DNA of 64,000 bases, taken from Lentimicrobiaceae bacterium (GTDB lineage: Bacteria; Bacteroidota; Bacteroidia; Bacteroidales; F082). This document shows, one piece after another, positions 28,701 to 36,268 of the stretch. A program made the translations under genes and the position numbers. Numbering within the stretch: position 1 is the first letter of the stretch; each line of letters starts with the position of its first letter. The notes under the pieces were generated by a model. It did no database searches. It worked only from the letters and a program-made list of their open reading frames with translations, and was not told where the DNA came from. Location of the stretch: NCBI GenBank assembly GCA_015061365.1, contig SUWS01000001.1, positions 84,541 to 148,540 of the forward strand. Direction: 5' to 3'.

Positions 28701-29291
28701 ATGAAGTCTATTGTCACCGAATGTTCCGTTGCCGCCTTCAAATTCAACTCTGATATTGATTTTCTTATGAATGATAAGTTCTTTGCTGACAGGATTGAAT
28801 TGTACGGGAGCGATGCTGAGACCGACGGCGTCGACGCCACGCAGATTCATCTGTTCTGTTAAAGAAACTATGTTGTTTGGATATAATTCGTTTCTGGAAT
28901 ATACACTTAAATCCTTATCATATCGATAGTCGGTCGTGTCATATTCTGAGACAACACCTTTAGAAGGGGCGATGTTAATATTCTTTAAGATTTCTTTCTC
29001 ATAACTCTCAACTATGACATTTGCCTTCGCACCTTGAGACAAAGCGATGAATCTGTTTACGGAAGGAAGATTAGGTTTCCCTTTGTCGTTAGGAATCATT
29101 ATGCTGCTTAAAGCAATTTCGTGGAAGACCTCATCTCCGTCAATTATTTCCTTGATGTTATAATTGTCGATGGTTAGTTCTAATGATAGAGACGATTTGC
29201 TTTGGTTTAAAACTTTAAGTTGTTGAGCATTAGTATTATTTGAGAATAATAATGCAACTATAATACATACGATGAGGTATATTTTCTTCAT
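25782..29291 (-). CDS. Gingipain-like C25 cysteine peptidase with T9SS sorting domain (copy 1)
   Basis: 1169 residues with the same domain order as the following paralogue: signal peptide, propeptide, C25 domain with NRDHGWFSIW (His) and LSINCASGAFD (Cys), beta-sandwiches, cleaved-adhesin-type domain and T9SS tail starting KIYPNPAKDFIKL. The propeptides of the two copies are nearly identical, while the catalytic and C-terminal parts differ more. In the tail a 7-bp repeat array encodes LSAVSYQLSAVRV in place of the paralogue's ordinary strand sequence. ATG 29291 follows a -7 box. First gene of the protease pair. Confidence 0.92.
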   Translation of the reverse strand: MKKIYLIVCIIVALLFSNNTNAQQLKVLNQSKSSLSLELTIDNYNIKEIIDGDEVFHEIALSSIMIPNDKGKPNLPSVNRFIALSQGAKANVIVESYEKEILKNINIAPSKGVVSEYDTTDYRYDKDLSVYSRNELYPNNIVSLTEQMNLRGVDAVGLSIAPVQFNPVSKELIIHKKINIRVEFEGGNGTFGDNRLHSMYWDPILQHNILNYNNISKIDYAKRMERWITDDAEGAEYLIIIPDNESFREQAQRLADYRSKQGIITKVYSLKDMDTYSPEDIKEWFTNAYNNWEIAPVAVCLLGDYSTNPNEGIPAFTFDFNGYATYISDRPFADIDNDLLPDIAISRLSASDVEEAKIMVDKQIDYEFNNPVTDEKFYDSPIMTCAFQMEKWFQISTESVNGYLSSIGKEPYRYTMHYYYGSNYNGKQWSSASNTEQVVNYFGPNGLNYIPATPDELGGFIDQNSDEDHLINKISQEPGYILLNRDHGWFSIWDCPHLSSYSIPDLTNHNKLPFVLSINCASGAFDQHNCLAEAFMKAENAGGIGVIAATYETHTYTNDSYIWGIWDFFENDFLPDYGTNTENNGDYMPAFANVSAKHFLYQQNFPNTYENTRELTSNLFHAHCDAFLKLYSEVPQPMNIEHDEIYYCESNTFKVKAPAGSIIGISTDDINGIKTIAFAEGTGNMQDINIPHNVLPGNKLYITVTKANHLRYEQEVITSTNEAFVIIDDFNLYEDSHEITLNQDTYIDLKLKNIGKEDASSLNLSLSCNTDIINITDNNNTIDIIGVNDEVMIEDAFHLDITDDIANGTTITFSLNIEHNGTSHEEKFDVLVNSYNFEIISINAEVAEGDVNNLIDPNEYAKIKLTIENSSNYKMENIIANLISNNDYIKVISENIELNSLNIGERTDLEFEIFIKWNINPEPVSLTLELNIDNCKIRKDFEKLLGTLAENFENGTLENLSWTNDAETPWYVDNSESYEGNYSLRSGNIGDDQSTEISISIENFNEQNVSFYYKVSSEEYWDYFSFYIDGTQMLQADGKTGWRYAEFSIPTGTHTYTWAYNKDISSESGSDCVWIDNIVFPCSSFTSIEETEEDNIKIYPNPAKDFIKLSAVSYQLSAVRVYSYLGMLVEEIETCSNEMEIDVSNYNPGLYLFNIESENKIISKKIVIK
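25935..25970. repeat. Heptamer array inside the T9SS tail of C25 copy 1
   Basis: CTGATAG, CTGGTAG, CTGACAG, CTGATAG units in tandem. On the coding (minus) strand the array is stop-free and is translated. Confidence 0.8.
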
Positions 29292-29315
29292 AGTAATGAG
29301 GTTTGAATTATTTCT

Positions 29316-29323
29316 CAAAAGTA
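29316..29323 (-). promoter_or_regulatory. -7 box (TACTTTTG) for the C25 peptidase pair
   Basis: TAnnTTTG on the minus strand, 24 bases before the ATG at 29291. The plus-strand region 29324-29531 holds no gene I can recognise. Confidence 0.5.
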
Positions 29324-29531
29324 ACGTTTTTTTACATACTTTTGTTTAAATATATGAAAAAAATAGGTAATGATGCCCCAAAAAGTTAGTAATTGAGCGA
29401 AAATAGCCTAATTTACCTGTTTGTTTAATTTTAAATAGATGTATATCAGTTATTTATCTCGTGGCTTGAAATGGGTAACTTGCTTCGGATGTTCAGTACG
29501 TCTTGTGACGGAATGATTACGATAATACAAC

Positions 29532-29585
29532 AAAAAATCCCTGCAACATTTTTATCTTAACCCTGAATTTGTCGCAGGGATTTTT
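29532..29585. terminator. Strong hairpin with flanking A/T runs
   Basis: AAAAAATCCCTGC pairs with GCAGGGATTTTT around a 29-nt loop. It may be a second terminator for the minus-strand operon ending at 29684. Confidence 0.6.
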
Positions 29586-29611
29586 ATAACCTCCCTCCTA
29601 AAATAAGTAAC

Positions 29612-29650
29612 GCCTCCCAAGTGTGCTGTCTTGCGACTCGCATGGGAGGC
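29612..29650 (-). terminator. Hairpin after the small membrane protein gene
   Basis: GCCTCCCA pairs with TGGGAGGC (8 bp, GC-rich), downstream of the stop at 29684 on the minus strand. No clear T run follows. Confidence 0.5.
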
Positions 29651-29657
29651 TTATTAC

Positions 29658-29693
29658 CTTTGCGACTTTATGTCTTTACACCTTTACTTCTTA
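29658..29693. repeat. Octamer array spanning the stop codon of the membrane protein gene
   Basis: CTTTGCGA, CTTTATGT, CTTTACAC, CTTTACTT units with a period of 8. The array contains the stop codon (29684-29686, minus strand) of the membrane protein gene. Confidence 0.7.
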
Positions 29694-30370
29694 ATGCTCA
29701 ATATCAATCCTAAAACTACTCCAAGGAATGCTGCGAACAACACCTGATAATTTCCTGGCAATAGGAATGTGATTGTATGAGCTGGATACCAGAACAATGG
29801 TATGGTCTTCTTGAAAACGAAGCCATATTGTAAGTCCCAGTTGATTTTGTGTGCTATAGTTTCTTGTATCTTCAACTTATTGCAGAAGAATCCTTTTAAT
29901 GTTCCGCCTGTCTCAGCGATGTGGATGTCTGTCACCTTATGGAATGTCATGAAGACAGGTGCGAAGATGGTGTTCATCAAGACGCTGACTAACAAGGCTA
30001 CGAAGACTTTGCCTCCGCTGAAGTCGCCTCTGAACCATGCACCAGCTTCCGAGACGCCGAAGCCTTTCTCTAACAAAGCTACTGTTCCGGTTTTGAATAT
30101 CGTCATGGCTGATGCTATGATGACGCCGAGGAATCCCCATACCAACATCTTAGGCAAGAGACCGAAGCCTTTTTCTATGTAACAGCCTTTGCGTATTCTT
30201 AAAGCCAACATCTCACCGAATGTTCCTAAGATGGCGAACTTGAAGAAACTCATTATCATGCCGTGCTCGGCAGTCATCGCATTGAACCAATCCATCGCTC
30301 CTGGAACGAAGGCGAAAGTCCCGATGACTGCCAAGACTGCTAATGTGGTAATTATATCACCTTTTTTCAT
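29684..30370 (-). CDS. Integral membrane protein, possibly Mpv17/PMP22-like
   Basis: 228 residues with about five hydrophobic segments and no signal peptide. The C-terminal stretch IPLFWYPAHTITFLLPGNYQ followed by a last membrane helix resembles the Mpv17/PMP22 signature, but I am not certain. The function is unknown. It starts 6 bp after the stop of the ADP-forming acyl-CoA synthetase gene and is surely co-transcribed, which hints at a link to acyl-CoA or organic-acid metabolism (inference). The last codons lie in an octamer array. Confidence 0.7.
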   Translation of the reverse strand: MKKGDIITTLAVLAVIGTFAFVPGAMDWFNAMTAEHGMIMSFFKFAILGTFGEMLALRIRKGCYIEKGFGLLPKMLVWGFLGVIIASAMTIFKTGTVALLEKGFGVSEAGAWFRGDFSGGKVFVALLVSVLMNTIFAPVFMTFHKVTDIHIAETGGTLKGFFCNKLKIQETIAHKINWDLQYGFVFKKTIPLFWYPAHTITFLLPGNYQVLFAAFLGVVLGLILSIKK

Positions 30371-30376
30371 CGTGTC

Positions 30377-32437
30377 TTATTTTTCAATTCTGATTCTTGC
30401 GTCAACAGCAACGACGTTCTTTGGATTGCCGAGCAATGGGTTCAAGTCCATCTCTGCAATTTCAGGAGCTGCCATCACCAATGCGCTCACTCTTGCAACT
30501 TGTTCTGCGTAAATGTCAACATTGACAGGTTGCTGACCTCTTACGCCTTCCAAAATCTTGTAGCCGCGTAACTTACCAAGCATGTCTTTTGCCTCGCATG
30601 CTGTGATAGGTGCGATGGCGTTTTGTACGTCTTTCAAGACTTCGATGAAGATACCGCCGAGACCGAAGAATACCTGATGACCGAATTTCTCGTCACGGAT
30701 AGCTCCGATATAAACCTCTGTACCGTCGAGCATTGGATACATCTCAACAGCGTAAGTCTCTGGGATAGCCATCAAACGGTCGAATTCTCTATCGACAGTC
30801 TCAATGTCGCGGACGTTCAATGTAACGCCACCAACGTCTGATTTGTGGATAGGTCCGACGACTTTCATAACGAGAGGATAACCTACTTCGTTGGCGAAGT
30901 CTAAAGCCTGTTGTTTTTGATCGACGACGCGGATTTGTTTTTGAGCGATGCCAGCAGCGTCTAACATTTCATAAATCTCATCTGGTCCGATGTAGCCGTT
31001 TTCGCAGTTGTCGACAACCTTACGGATTCTTGCTACGTCTATCTTTGGAAGCTCAACATTCTCTGGCTGTGGCTTCGGTGTGTTATAAATCTTGCATAAT
31101 GCATTACCGAAGATACATTCTTCAGGGAAGTTGATTCTACCTTTATTATTAATGAAATCGTTGATTTCGTCTTTTACGTTTATGATTGAAGGAAGGATAG
31201 GGAAGATAGGCTTTTTGCAAGTCTTCATCTTTTCGTTCAGGACTTCATATACTTCCCAGTTAGGGAACAAGCCTGGTGAACCGAAGATGACGCACATACA
31301 GTCGATGTTGTCGAAGTCGTTTTCGCAAGCGTCGATTATGTAACCAAGTTGTTCTGCTGTACCAGTGGCGAGGAAGTCGATAGGGTTACCTACTGAAGAA
31401 CCTGGGAATAACTTTGCTAAGAGTTCGTCAGCTTTAGGACCTTCGATATGAGGAACGTCCATGCCTCCGTTTGAGAGAACGTCGGTCAACATAACGGCAG
31501 GACCGCCGGCGTGAGTGATGACGGCAACGTTCTTGCCTTTTACTTCTGGGTGCATGAAGATAGCACATACTGTTGTCAATTCTTGACGGTTGTGGCAGCG
31601 GACGATACCTGCTTTACGGAACAAAGCGTCAACGATAGAGTCGTTCGTGGCGAGTGCGCCTGTGTGTGATGAAGCTGCACGGCTACCTGCTGCTGATCCG
31701 CCCGACTTGATAGCTGCGATGTGACAGCCTTTGCCGATGAGCGAGCGTGAGTGTTTCAATAACTTCTGTGGGTTGCCGATTTTTTCCATGTACAACATGA
31801 TGACGCGAGAGCTTGTCTCAGGATCGAAAGTCTCGTCCAAATGTTCGAGTACGTCTTCGATACCTACTTGAGCTGAGTTACCTACAGCCCAGACGCTGTT
31901 GAATGTCAAACCATTTGTGATGCCGTATTCTTTGATGAACACTGCTGTTGCGCCAGAGCCTGTGATGAAGTCAACGCCATGAGGATCAAGTGTTGGGATA
32001 GGAGCGTCGAAAGCACCGCAGTAGTTACGGTTTAAGAAGCCTGTACAGTTAGGACCGATGAGGCTACCGCCGACTTTATTAACGGTCTCTACTATTTGTC
32101 TTTCAAATTCAGCGCCTTGTTCGTTTTCTTCGCCGAAGCCAGCTGAAACGATGATGAAGCCTTTAGTTCCTTTTTCGAAAGCTAAGGTGTTCACTGTTGC
32201 AGGGCAATATTTAGCTGCGATAGCTATGATGGCGCAATCCACTTGTGGGAGGTCATCTACCTTTGCAAAACATTTGATGCCTTGAACTTCAGTCTCTTTA
32301 GGGTTGACTGTATAAATCTCACCTTTGAAGTTACTGTTGATGAGGTTTTTCAATACGCTGCCGCCTGGCTTGTGAGTGTCGCCTGATGCACCGACAACGA
32401 CAATACTCTTAGGGTTTAGTAATTCTTGTGCTATCAT
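30377..32437 (-). CDS. ADP-forming acetate/acyl-CoA synthetase (fused alpha-beta)
   Basis: 686 residues. Converts acyl-CoA + ADP + Pi to acid + ATP + CoA, conserving energy in fermentation. An N-terminal CoA-binding domain (SIVVVGASGDTHKPGGSVLKN) is followed by succinyl-CoA-ligase-like domains with the phosphorylated His in AASSHTGALATND, then a C-terminal ATP-grasp domain (GYPLVMKVVGPIHKSDVGGV, IEVLKDVQNAIAP). ATG 32437 is the family start; the open frame upstream to 32677 is a hydrophobic artefact. A -7 box lies 59 bp upstream inside an 82-bp region duplicated at 36.1 kb. Confidence 0.93.
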   Translation of the reverse strand: MIAQELLNPKSIVVVGASGDTHKPGGSVLKNLINSNFKGEIYTVNPKETEVQGIKCFAKVDDLPQVDCAIIAIAAKYCPATVNTLAFEKGTKGFIIVSAGFGEENEQGAEFERQIVETVNKVGGSLIGPNCTGFLNRNYCGAFDAPIPTLDPHGVDFITGSGATAVFIKEYGITNGLTFNSVWAVGNSAQVGIEDVLEHLDETFDPETSSRVIMLYMEKIGNPQKLLKHSRSLIGKGCHIAAIKSGGSAAGSRAASSHTGALATNDSIVDALFRKAGIVRCHNRQELTTVCAIFMHPEVKGKNVAVITHAGGPAVMLTDVLSNGGMDVPHIEGPKADELLAKLFPGSSVGNPIDFLATGTAEQLGYIIDACENDFDNIDCMCVIFGSPGLFPNWEVYEVLNEKMKTCKKPIFPILPSIINVKDEINDFINNKGRINFPEECIFGNALCKIYNTPKPQPENVELPKIDVARIRKVVDNCENGYIGPDEIYEMLDAAGIAQKQIRVVDQKQQALDFANEVGYPLVMKVVGPIHKSDVGGVTLNVRDIETVDREFDRLMAIPETYAVEMYPMLDGTEVYIGAIRDEKFGHQVFFGLGGIFIEVLKDVQNAIAPITACEAKDMLGKLRGYKILEGVRGQQPVNVDIYAEQVARVSALVMAAPEIAEMDLNPLLGNPKNVVAVDARIRIEK

Positions 32438-32468
32438 ATTTTGAAATATTTGATTTTCAATAGATGTG

Positions 32469-32550
32469 AATAAATAATATGAAAACTCGTTTTTTGCAAA
32501 TGTAAGAAAAAAAAGTATATGAAAGAAATTAAAGTTTGAGAAAAATGAAC
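32469..32550 (-). promoter_or_regulatory. Promoter region duplicated at 36097-36178
   Basis: About 82 bp nearly identical to the region upstream of the BspA-like gene. It contains a minus-strand -7 box (TACATTTG) at 32497-32504 and a downstream run of A. Confidence 0.65.
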
Positions 32551-32586
32551 TTTGCAAATGATGTGCTATTATGTATATACTTCTAA

Positions 32587-32616
32587 TAAAAAAAGTCCCA
32601 GATGATTCTGAGACTT
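32587..32616 (-). terminator. Terminator after the small APLGSG protein gene
   Basis: AAGTCTCAGA pairs with TCTGGGACTT (one G-U) and is followed by a T run on the minus strand. Confidence 0.8.
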
Positions 32617-32636
32617 TTATGTTAAAAGAATTTCTG

Positions 32637-32897
32637 TCATTCCTTGTTTTTTCTTTTTCTGATTCCGTAGGCAGCACCCATCGCTGCTAAGAATATGATT
32701 CCGCTGCCAAGTGGAGCGTCAGCATAGACATCATACTCAAAACCATGCTGGTTTGGTAATATCGGAAGTGTACCGAACTCATCTGATGGTTCACGATATT
32801 CAGTGTATCTTGATGTGAAGAAACCATCTGTGTTCTGTGCGCTTAAATTCATCCCGAATCCAAGAGCAACTACTAATGTCATTATATATTTTTTCAT
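32637..32897 (-). CDS. Small exported protein with APLGSG-hydrophobic-basic C-terminus
   Basis: 86 residues: signal peptide (to about residue 20, NLSAQ), a short polar part with DGFFTSRY, then ADAPLGSG, a hydrophobic stretch (IIFLAAMGAAYGI) and a basic end (RKRKNKE). This motif-helix-basic layout resembles C-terminal sorting tags such as those of PEP-CTERM proteins, but I recognise no described family. A clear homologue forms the first 95 residues of the protein at 55763. It follows the BspA-like T9SS gene by 51 bp and shares its terminator, so the two are co-transcribed. Confidence 0.75.
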   Translation of the reverse strand: MKKYIMTLVVALGFGMNLSAQNTDGFFTSRYTEYREPSDEFGTLPILPNQHGFEYDVYADAPLGSGIIFLAAMGAAYGIRKRKNKE

Positions 32898-32948
32898 TTT
32901 ATTTCATTTTTAAGTTGTAAATATTTCTTGTGTTTTCTGAATTGAATT

Positions 32949-35900
32949 TTATAGCACTATTTTTTGTGTCTTGATGCCTTCGGTATCTATTCTTTGAATG
33001 ATGTATGTTCCTGCATTGAAATGGTATGTACTGATGTTGCAACTTGCATCATTGCAGTTGTTGCTGAATACACGGCGTCCCATAATATCGTAGATGTTGA
33101 TTGTCGCCTCTCCTTCGATGATGAGCTCGCCATTGTTGATGTATGCGAAATGATTATCGATGTTTGGCTGATAGTTATCTACTGATTTAAGCAATACGAA
33201 TCTTTCCGGACTATCGTACGAAAATGCCATGAAAGTGTAATCTTCTTCAAGAATGTTGACTAGTGTTTCAGTCTGTCTGTCTAAAAGATACAATTCTTTA
33301 AAGTTGCAGTTATGTTGTCTTAACGAGATGACGTATTGTCCTATGGTGTTTGTCTTAAAGTTGACAGCTACCTCCTTGAAATCTATGTCGGCAGTGGCAA
33401 TGGCGTAATCAGTATCTTCTATGGGGATATATATTAAAGGTATATTCTCGTTTTGATGTTCAATCTTATCGAGACCGCTGCCTTTCTCGAAGGAGATGTA
33501 TGCTACATCGTTATATTTCTTGTTAGAGACGCTTATTTCTAGCAGACCTTCTGCGATTTCATCTCTTTTAGATGCAGGTGCTTCATTAGTTTTGTATATA
33601 GGAAGTGTGGCGTTGTTTATGGCTTTGACGAGTATGCCTTCACCGATTTTGATTGGTGTTGACAATGCTGCGGGATTAGCAGCCCATGCGCCTTCGCCTG
33701 TCAATTTATAATAACCGTTAACCAAATATTTTGTGCTGTTGCCTTTGACGGTAAATTCACAAAGTTGTTGGCCGTGAGCTACTGATGCCATGCTTCCTAC
33801 TTCTTTGTATTCATCGGAAATTATTTCTCCGTCGCCATATCTGATTGTGAAAGCGCATTCGTCTTTGTAAGGTGAACCTTCATCGAAGGTTACGTTTATT
33901 GTCACGCCTGCTTTGACGGTGAAAGTGAATTCTTCCCAATCAAGGCCATCGCTTGGAGAGAGCCATTGTGTAGGTGTTCCGTCTGAGAATGTGACTTTTA
34001 AAAATGATGCGTTCCATGTATCCATATACCAGTCCCATAATTTAAATATTATAACTTGTTGTTCAGGTGTAGGAATGGCTTCCCCCATATAAATATTGTG
34101 AGTGTATGGATTTCCAATGAGATTGAATCCTGTAAACATTTCTCCTGATGTCGTGAGCTCGTAATATGTTATTGAGTCGTTGTTGACATCTCCCGTAAAT
34201 TTGATTGTCTTATTCTCTGCATTAGCATATAGATAACCTTCGCCTTTTTTCATCTCTGTGAATCCGTTGAGGGCGTTGTTCTTATAGTTCTGCCATTTAT
34301 AAGAAGGTTCGTCATAACGATAAAGGTCGTATGAACCTGTGAGTAAGTTGGAGACGTTGTCGATATTCGCTGAGTTAAGATCGAGATTATCATCTAACGG
34401 AGTGCTTAAGGTGTACCATTTGTTGTCGTCGCCATATCCTGTCACCTCTTTTTCTATCGTGATGTCGCCGAATATGTTGTTGGCTATAACTTGTCCTCCG
34501 TCTTTTATCAGGAGGCTGCCGTTTGTCGTTGTTTCGTCGCCGCAGAAACCTATGCTGTTGGCGGTAAAGGTGTTGCTGCCGCCAACCACGTAAGGAGCAT
34601 TAATTGCAACGTGGTCTGTATCTTGCGGGGTGCATGGCATAATAGTGCTGTTGCTAGGAGCGTCGCCTAAAACCCATCCGCTCTCAGTATATGTAGGCAT
34701 CTTCTCCATCAGATACATTAGTTCATACCAACGATCATTATAAGTTAGCCATGATTCTAATGAAGGTACGTGAATTTTAAGGTAGTCTTCATTATGATAA
34801 AATACTCTGAAACCCAATGTAGGTTGTGTGATGCTGTAACAGAATACGTCGGTGAAACTTGTTCCGCCAAAAGCTTCTTCACCTATGAACTTTATACCGT
34901 TAGGGATCACTAATTTACCATTGAAACTTGTATAATCGAATGCTCTATCGGAAATGGTGTCTAAGCTGTTAGGTAAAATTAAGTCGCCTGATGTCTTATC
35001 GCAATCTTCAAATGCACGGTAGCCGATATATTTTAGTTGTGAAGGTGATGTGTCTGTGTCTTCAAATTCTAATCCGCTTAATGAACAATATCTGAAGGCT
35101 GCTTCTCCAATGTATTTGACTGTGTTAGGTATTACGAGTTTGTTGGTGAAACCGCCATAATAAAAAGCTCTATTCTTGATACTGTCGAGTTGCGAACCTT
35201 TTTCAAATATCAGATTGGTGAGTTTCTTACATTCATAGAAAGCATTTTCTTCAATGATAGTTACGGTATTTGGTATTATCAAAGTACCTGAAACACCTGA
35301 TTCTCCAAAAGCTTCAGTTCCTATGACGGTGAGGCTATGTGGAAGTGTTAATGTGTATGAACTGTTATGGCTATCATCATATAGACCTCCGAAGGCGCCT
35401 ACACCAATGTATTTCAGTCCCTCGGGTAGCACTACCGAGCCTTTGAGCTCTTTACATGAAAGAAATGCGCTTCCCATGATAGTGTCGAGTTGGCAGCCTT
35501 CCGTAAATGCTAATCCAGAAATATAGTTGTAAACAAAAGCACTACGTCCGATCTTGGTAACAGTACTCGGTATTGTCATTACGTTTGTAAATTGACATGC
35601 ACCAAAACAATATCTTGGGATTTCTGTAAGTCCTTCATTCAATACCATTGTGGATATTCCTGTACATCCATAAAAAGCATATTCGCCAATCTCTGTGATG
35701 GTACTTGGAATAACAACATCTCCTGTGAAATTATTGCATGTGTAGAATGCGTTATTGCCTATAGAAGTAACTGTGTATCCATTAATTTCAGAAGGAATGA
35801 TTAGATCGGTTGGTTCGGTGGGATTTGTAAAATTGTGGATTTTACATTCGTTTGGTTCGACATTAGTGATTGTGTAATTGTAGTGATAACTACCAGCATC

Positions 35901-35951
35901 TACTGACCAGACGCTGCCTACATCTTGGGATTTTAAAAGTCCCCCCCCCAT
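32949..35951 (-). CDS. BspA-type leucine-rich-repeat surface protein with T9SS tail (signal peptide out of frame)
   Basis: The open frame gives 1000 residues. Residues of about 50-420 are LRR_5 (BspA-type) repeats with the rhythm IPSTVTKIGRSAF and LVIPNTVKYIGEAAF. A beta-rich middle contains FTGFNLIGNPYTHNIYMG. The end is a type A sorting domain (INIYDIMGRRVFSN to GIKTQKIVL). Such proteins are surface adhesins. The ATG at 35951 lies within the G run, and its product lacks a signal peptide. A proper one (ATG 35992) is one base out of frame because the run has nine G, so in this assembly the exported form is OFF. With ten or seven G it would be ON. Confidence 0.88.
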   Translation of the reverse strand: MGGGLLKSQDVGSVWSVDAGSYHYNYTITNVEPNECKIHNFTNPTEPTDLIIPSEINGYTVTSIGNNAFYTCNNFTGDVVIPSTITEIGEYAFYGCTGISTMVLNEGLTEIPRYCFGACQFTNVMTIPSTVTKIGRSAFVYNYISGLAFTEGCQLDTIMGSAFLSCKELKGSVVLPEGLKYIGVGAFGGLYDDSHNSSYTLTLPHSLTVIGTEAFGESGVSGTLIIPNTVTIIEENAFYECKKLTNLIFEKGSQLDSIKNRAFYYGGFTNKLVIPNTVKYIGEAAFRYCSLSGLEFEDTDTSPSQLKYIGYRAFEDCDKTSGDLILPNSLDTISDRAFDYTSFNGKLVIPNGIKFIGEEAFGGTSFTDVFCYSITQPTLGFRVFYHNEDYLKIHVPSLESWLTYNDRWYELMYLMEKMPTYTESGWVLGDAPSNSTIMPCTPQDTDHVAINAPYVVGGSNTFTANSIGFCGDETTTNGSLLIKDGGQVIANNIFGDITIEKEVTGYGDDNKWYTLSTPLDDNLDLNSANIDNVSNLLTGSYDLYRYDEPSYKWQNYKNNALNGFTEMKKGEGYLYANAENKTIKFTGDVNNDSITYYELTTSGEMFTGFNLIGNPYTHNIYMGEAIPTPEQQVIIFKLWDWYMDTWNASFLKVTFSDGTPTQWLSPSDGLDWEEFTFTVKAGVTINVTFDEGSPYKDECAFTIRYGDGEIISDEYKEVGSMASVAHGQQLCEFTVKGNSTKYLVNGYYKLTGEGAWAANPAALSTPIKIGEGILVKAINNATLPIYKTNEAPASKRDEIAEGLLEISVSNKKYNDVAYISFEKGSGLDKIEHQNENIPLIYIPIEDTDYAIATADIDFKEVAVNFKTNTIGQYVISLRQHNCNFKELYLLDRQTETLVNILEEDYTFMAFSYDSPERFVLLKSVDNYQPNIDNHFAYINNGELIIEGEATINIYDIMGRRVFSNNCNDASCNISTYHFNAGTYIIQRIDTEGIKTQKIVL
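35941..35949 (-). repeat. Run of nine G (coding strand) in the signal peptide region
   Basis: Nine C on the plus strand. The run joins the signal peptide codons (from 35992) to the mature frame and is the likely site of slippage. Confidence 0.9.
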
Positions 35952-35992
35952 AACAGGTTGAAAGACAGTAAGATTGTAAATAGTCTTTTCAT
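35950..35992 (-). other. Signal peptide coding segment, out of frame with the BspA-like gene
   Basis: From ATG 35992 the frame reads MKRLFTILLSFNLLWGGDF and stops. Adding one G gives MKRLFTILLSFNLLWGGGL and continues into KSQDVG, a normal signal peptide. Confidence 0.8.
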
Positions 35993-36096
35993 AATTTTTT
36001 TGTTTTAGTTAATAATAGATTAATTATAAATTAAAGAACGTGATATCAATGTAAAAATGAGACTACAAATATAATAAAAATGTTATGGAAATACCT

Positions 36097-36178
36097 AATA
36101 AATAATATAAAAACTCATTTTTTACAAATGTAAGAAAAAAAGTATCTGAAAGAAAGGAAAGATTGAAGAAAAAATGAA
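36097..36178 (-). promoter_or_regulatory. Promoter region duplicated at 32469-32550
   Basis: Upstream of the BspA-like gene. Contains a minus-strand -7 box (TACATTTG) at 36125-36132. A second possible box (TATATTTG) lies nearer the gene at 36066-36073. Confidence 0.6.
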
Positions 36179-36268
36179 GTGAGAAGATTAAGTCTCTTTA
36201 AATAGGTTTTGCTATAATTTATTTTTACAATAGTTAACTTACATTAAAATAACTCTCAACTCCCAATT

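Noticed and set aside
29655..29662. Plus-strand -7 box TACCTTTG
   Set aside because: It lies in an octamer array and no plus-strand gene or hairpin RNA follows, so it is probably chance.
30377..32677. A 766-residue reading of the acyl-CoA synthetase starting at 32677
   Set aside because: The first 80 residues are read from promoter and terminator DNA and match no family part. ATG 32437 gives the usual N-terminus.
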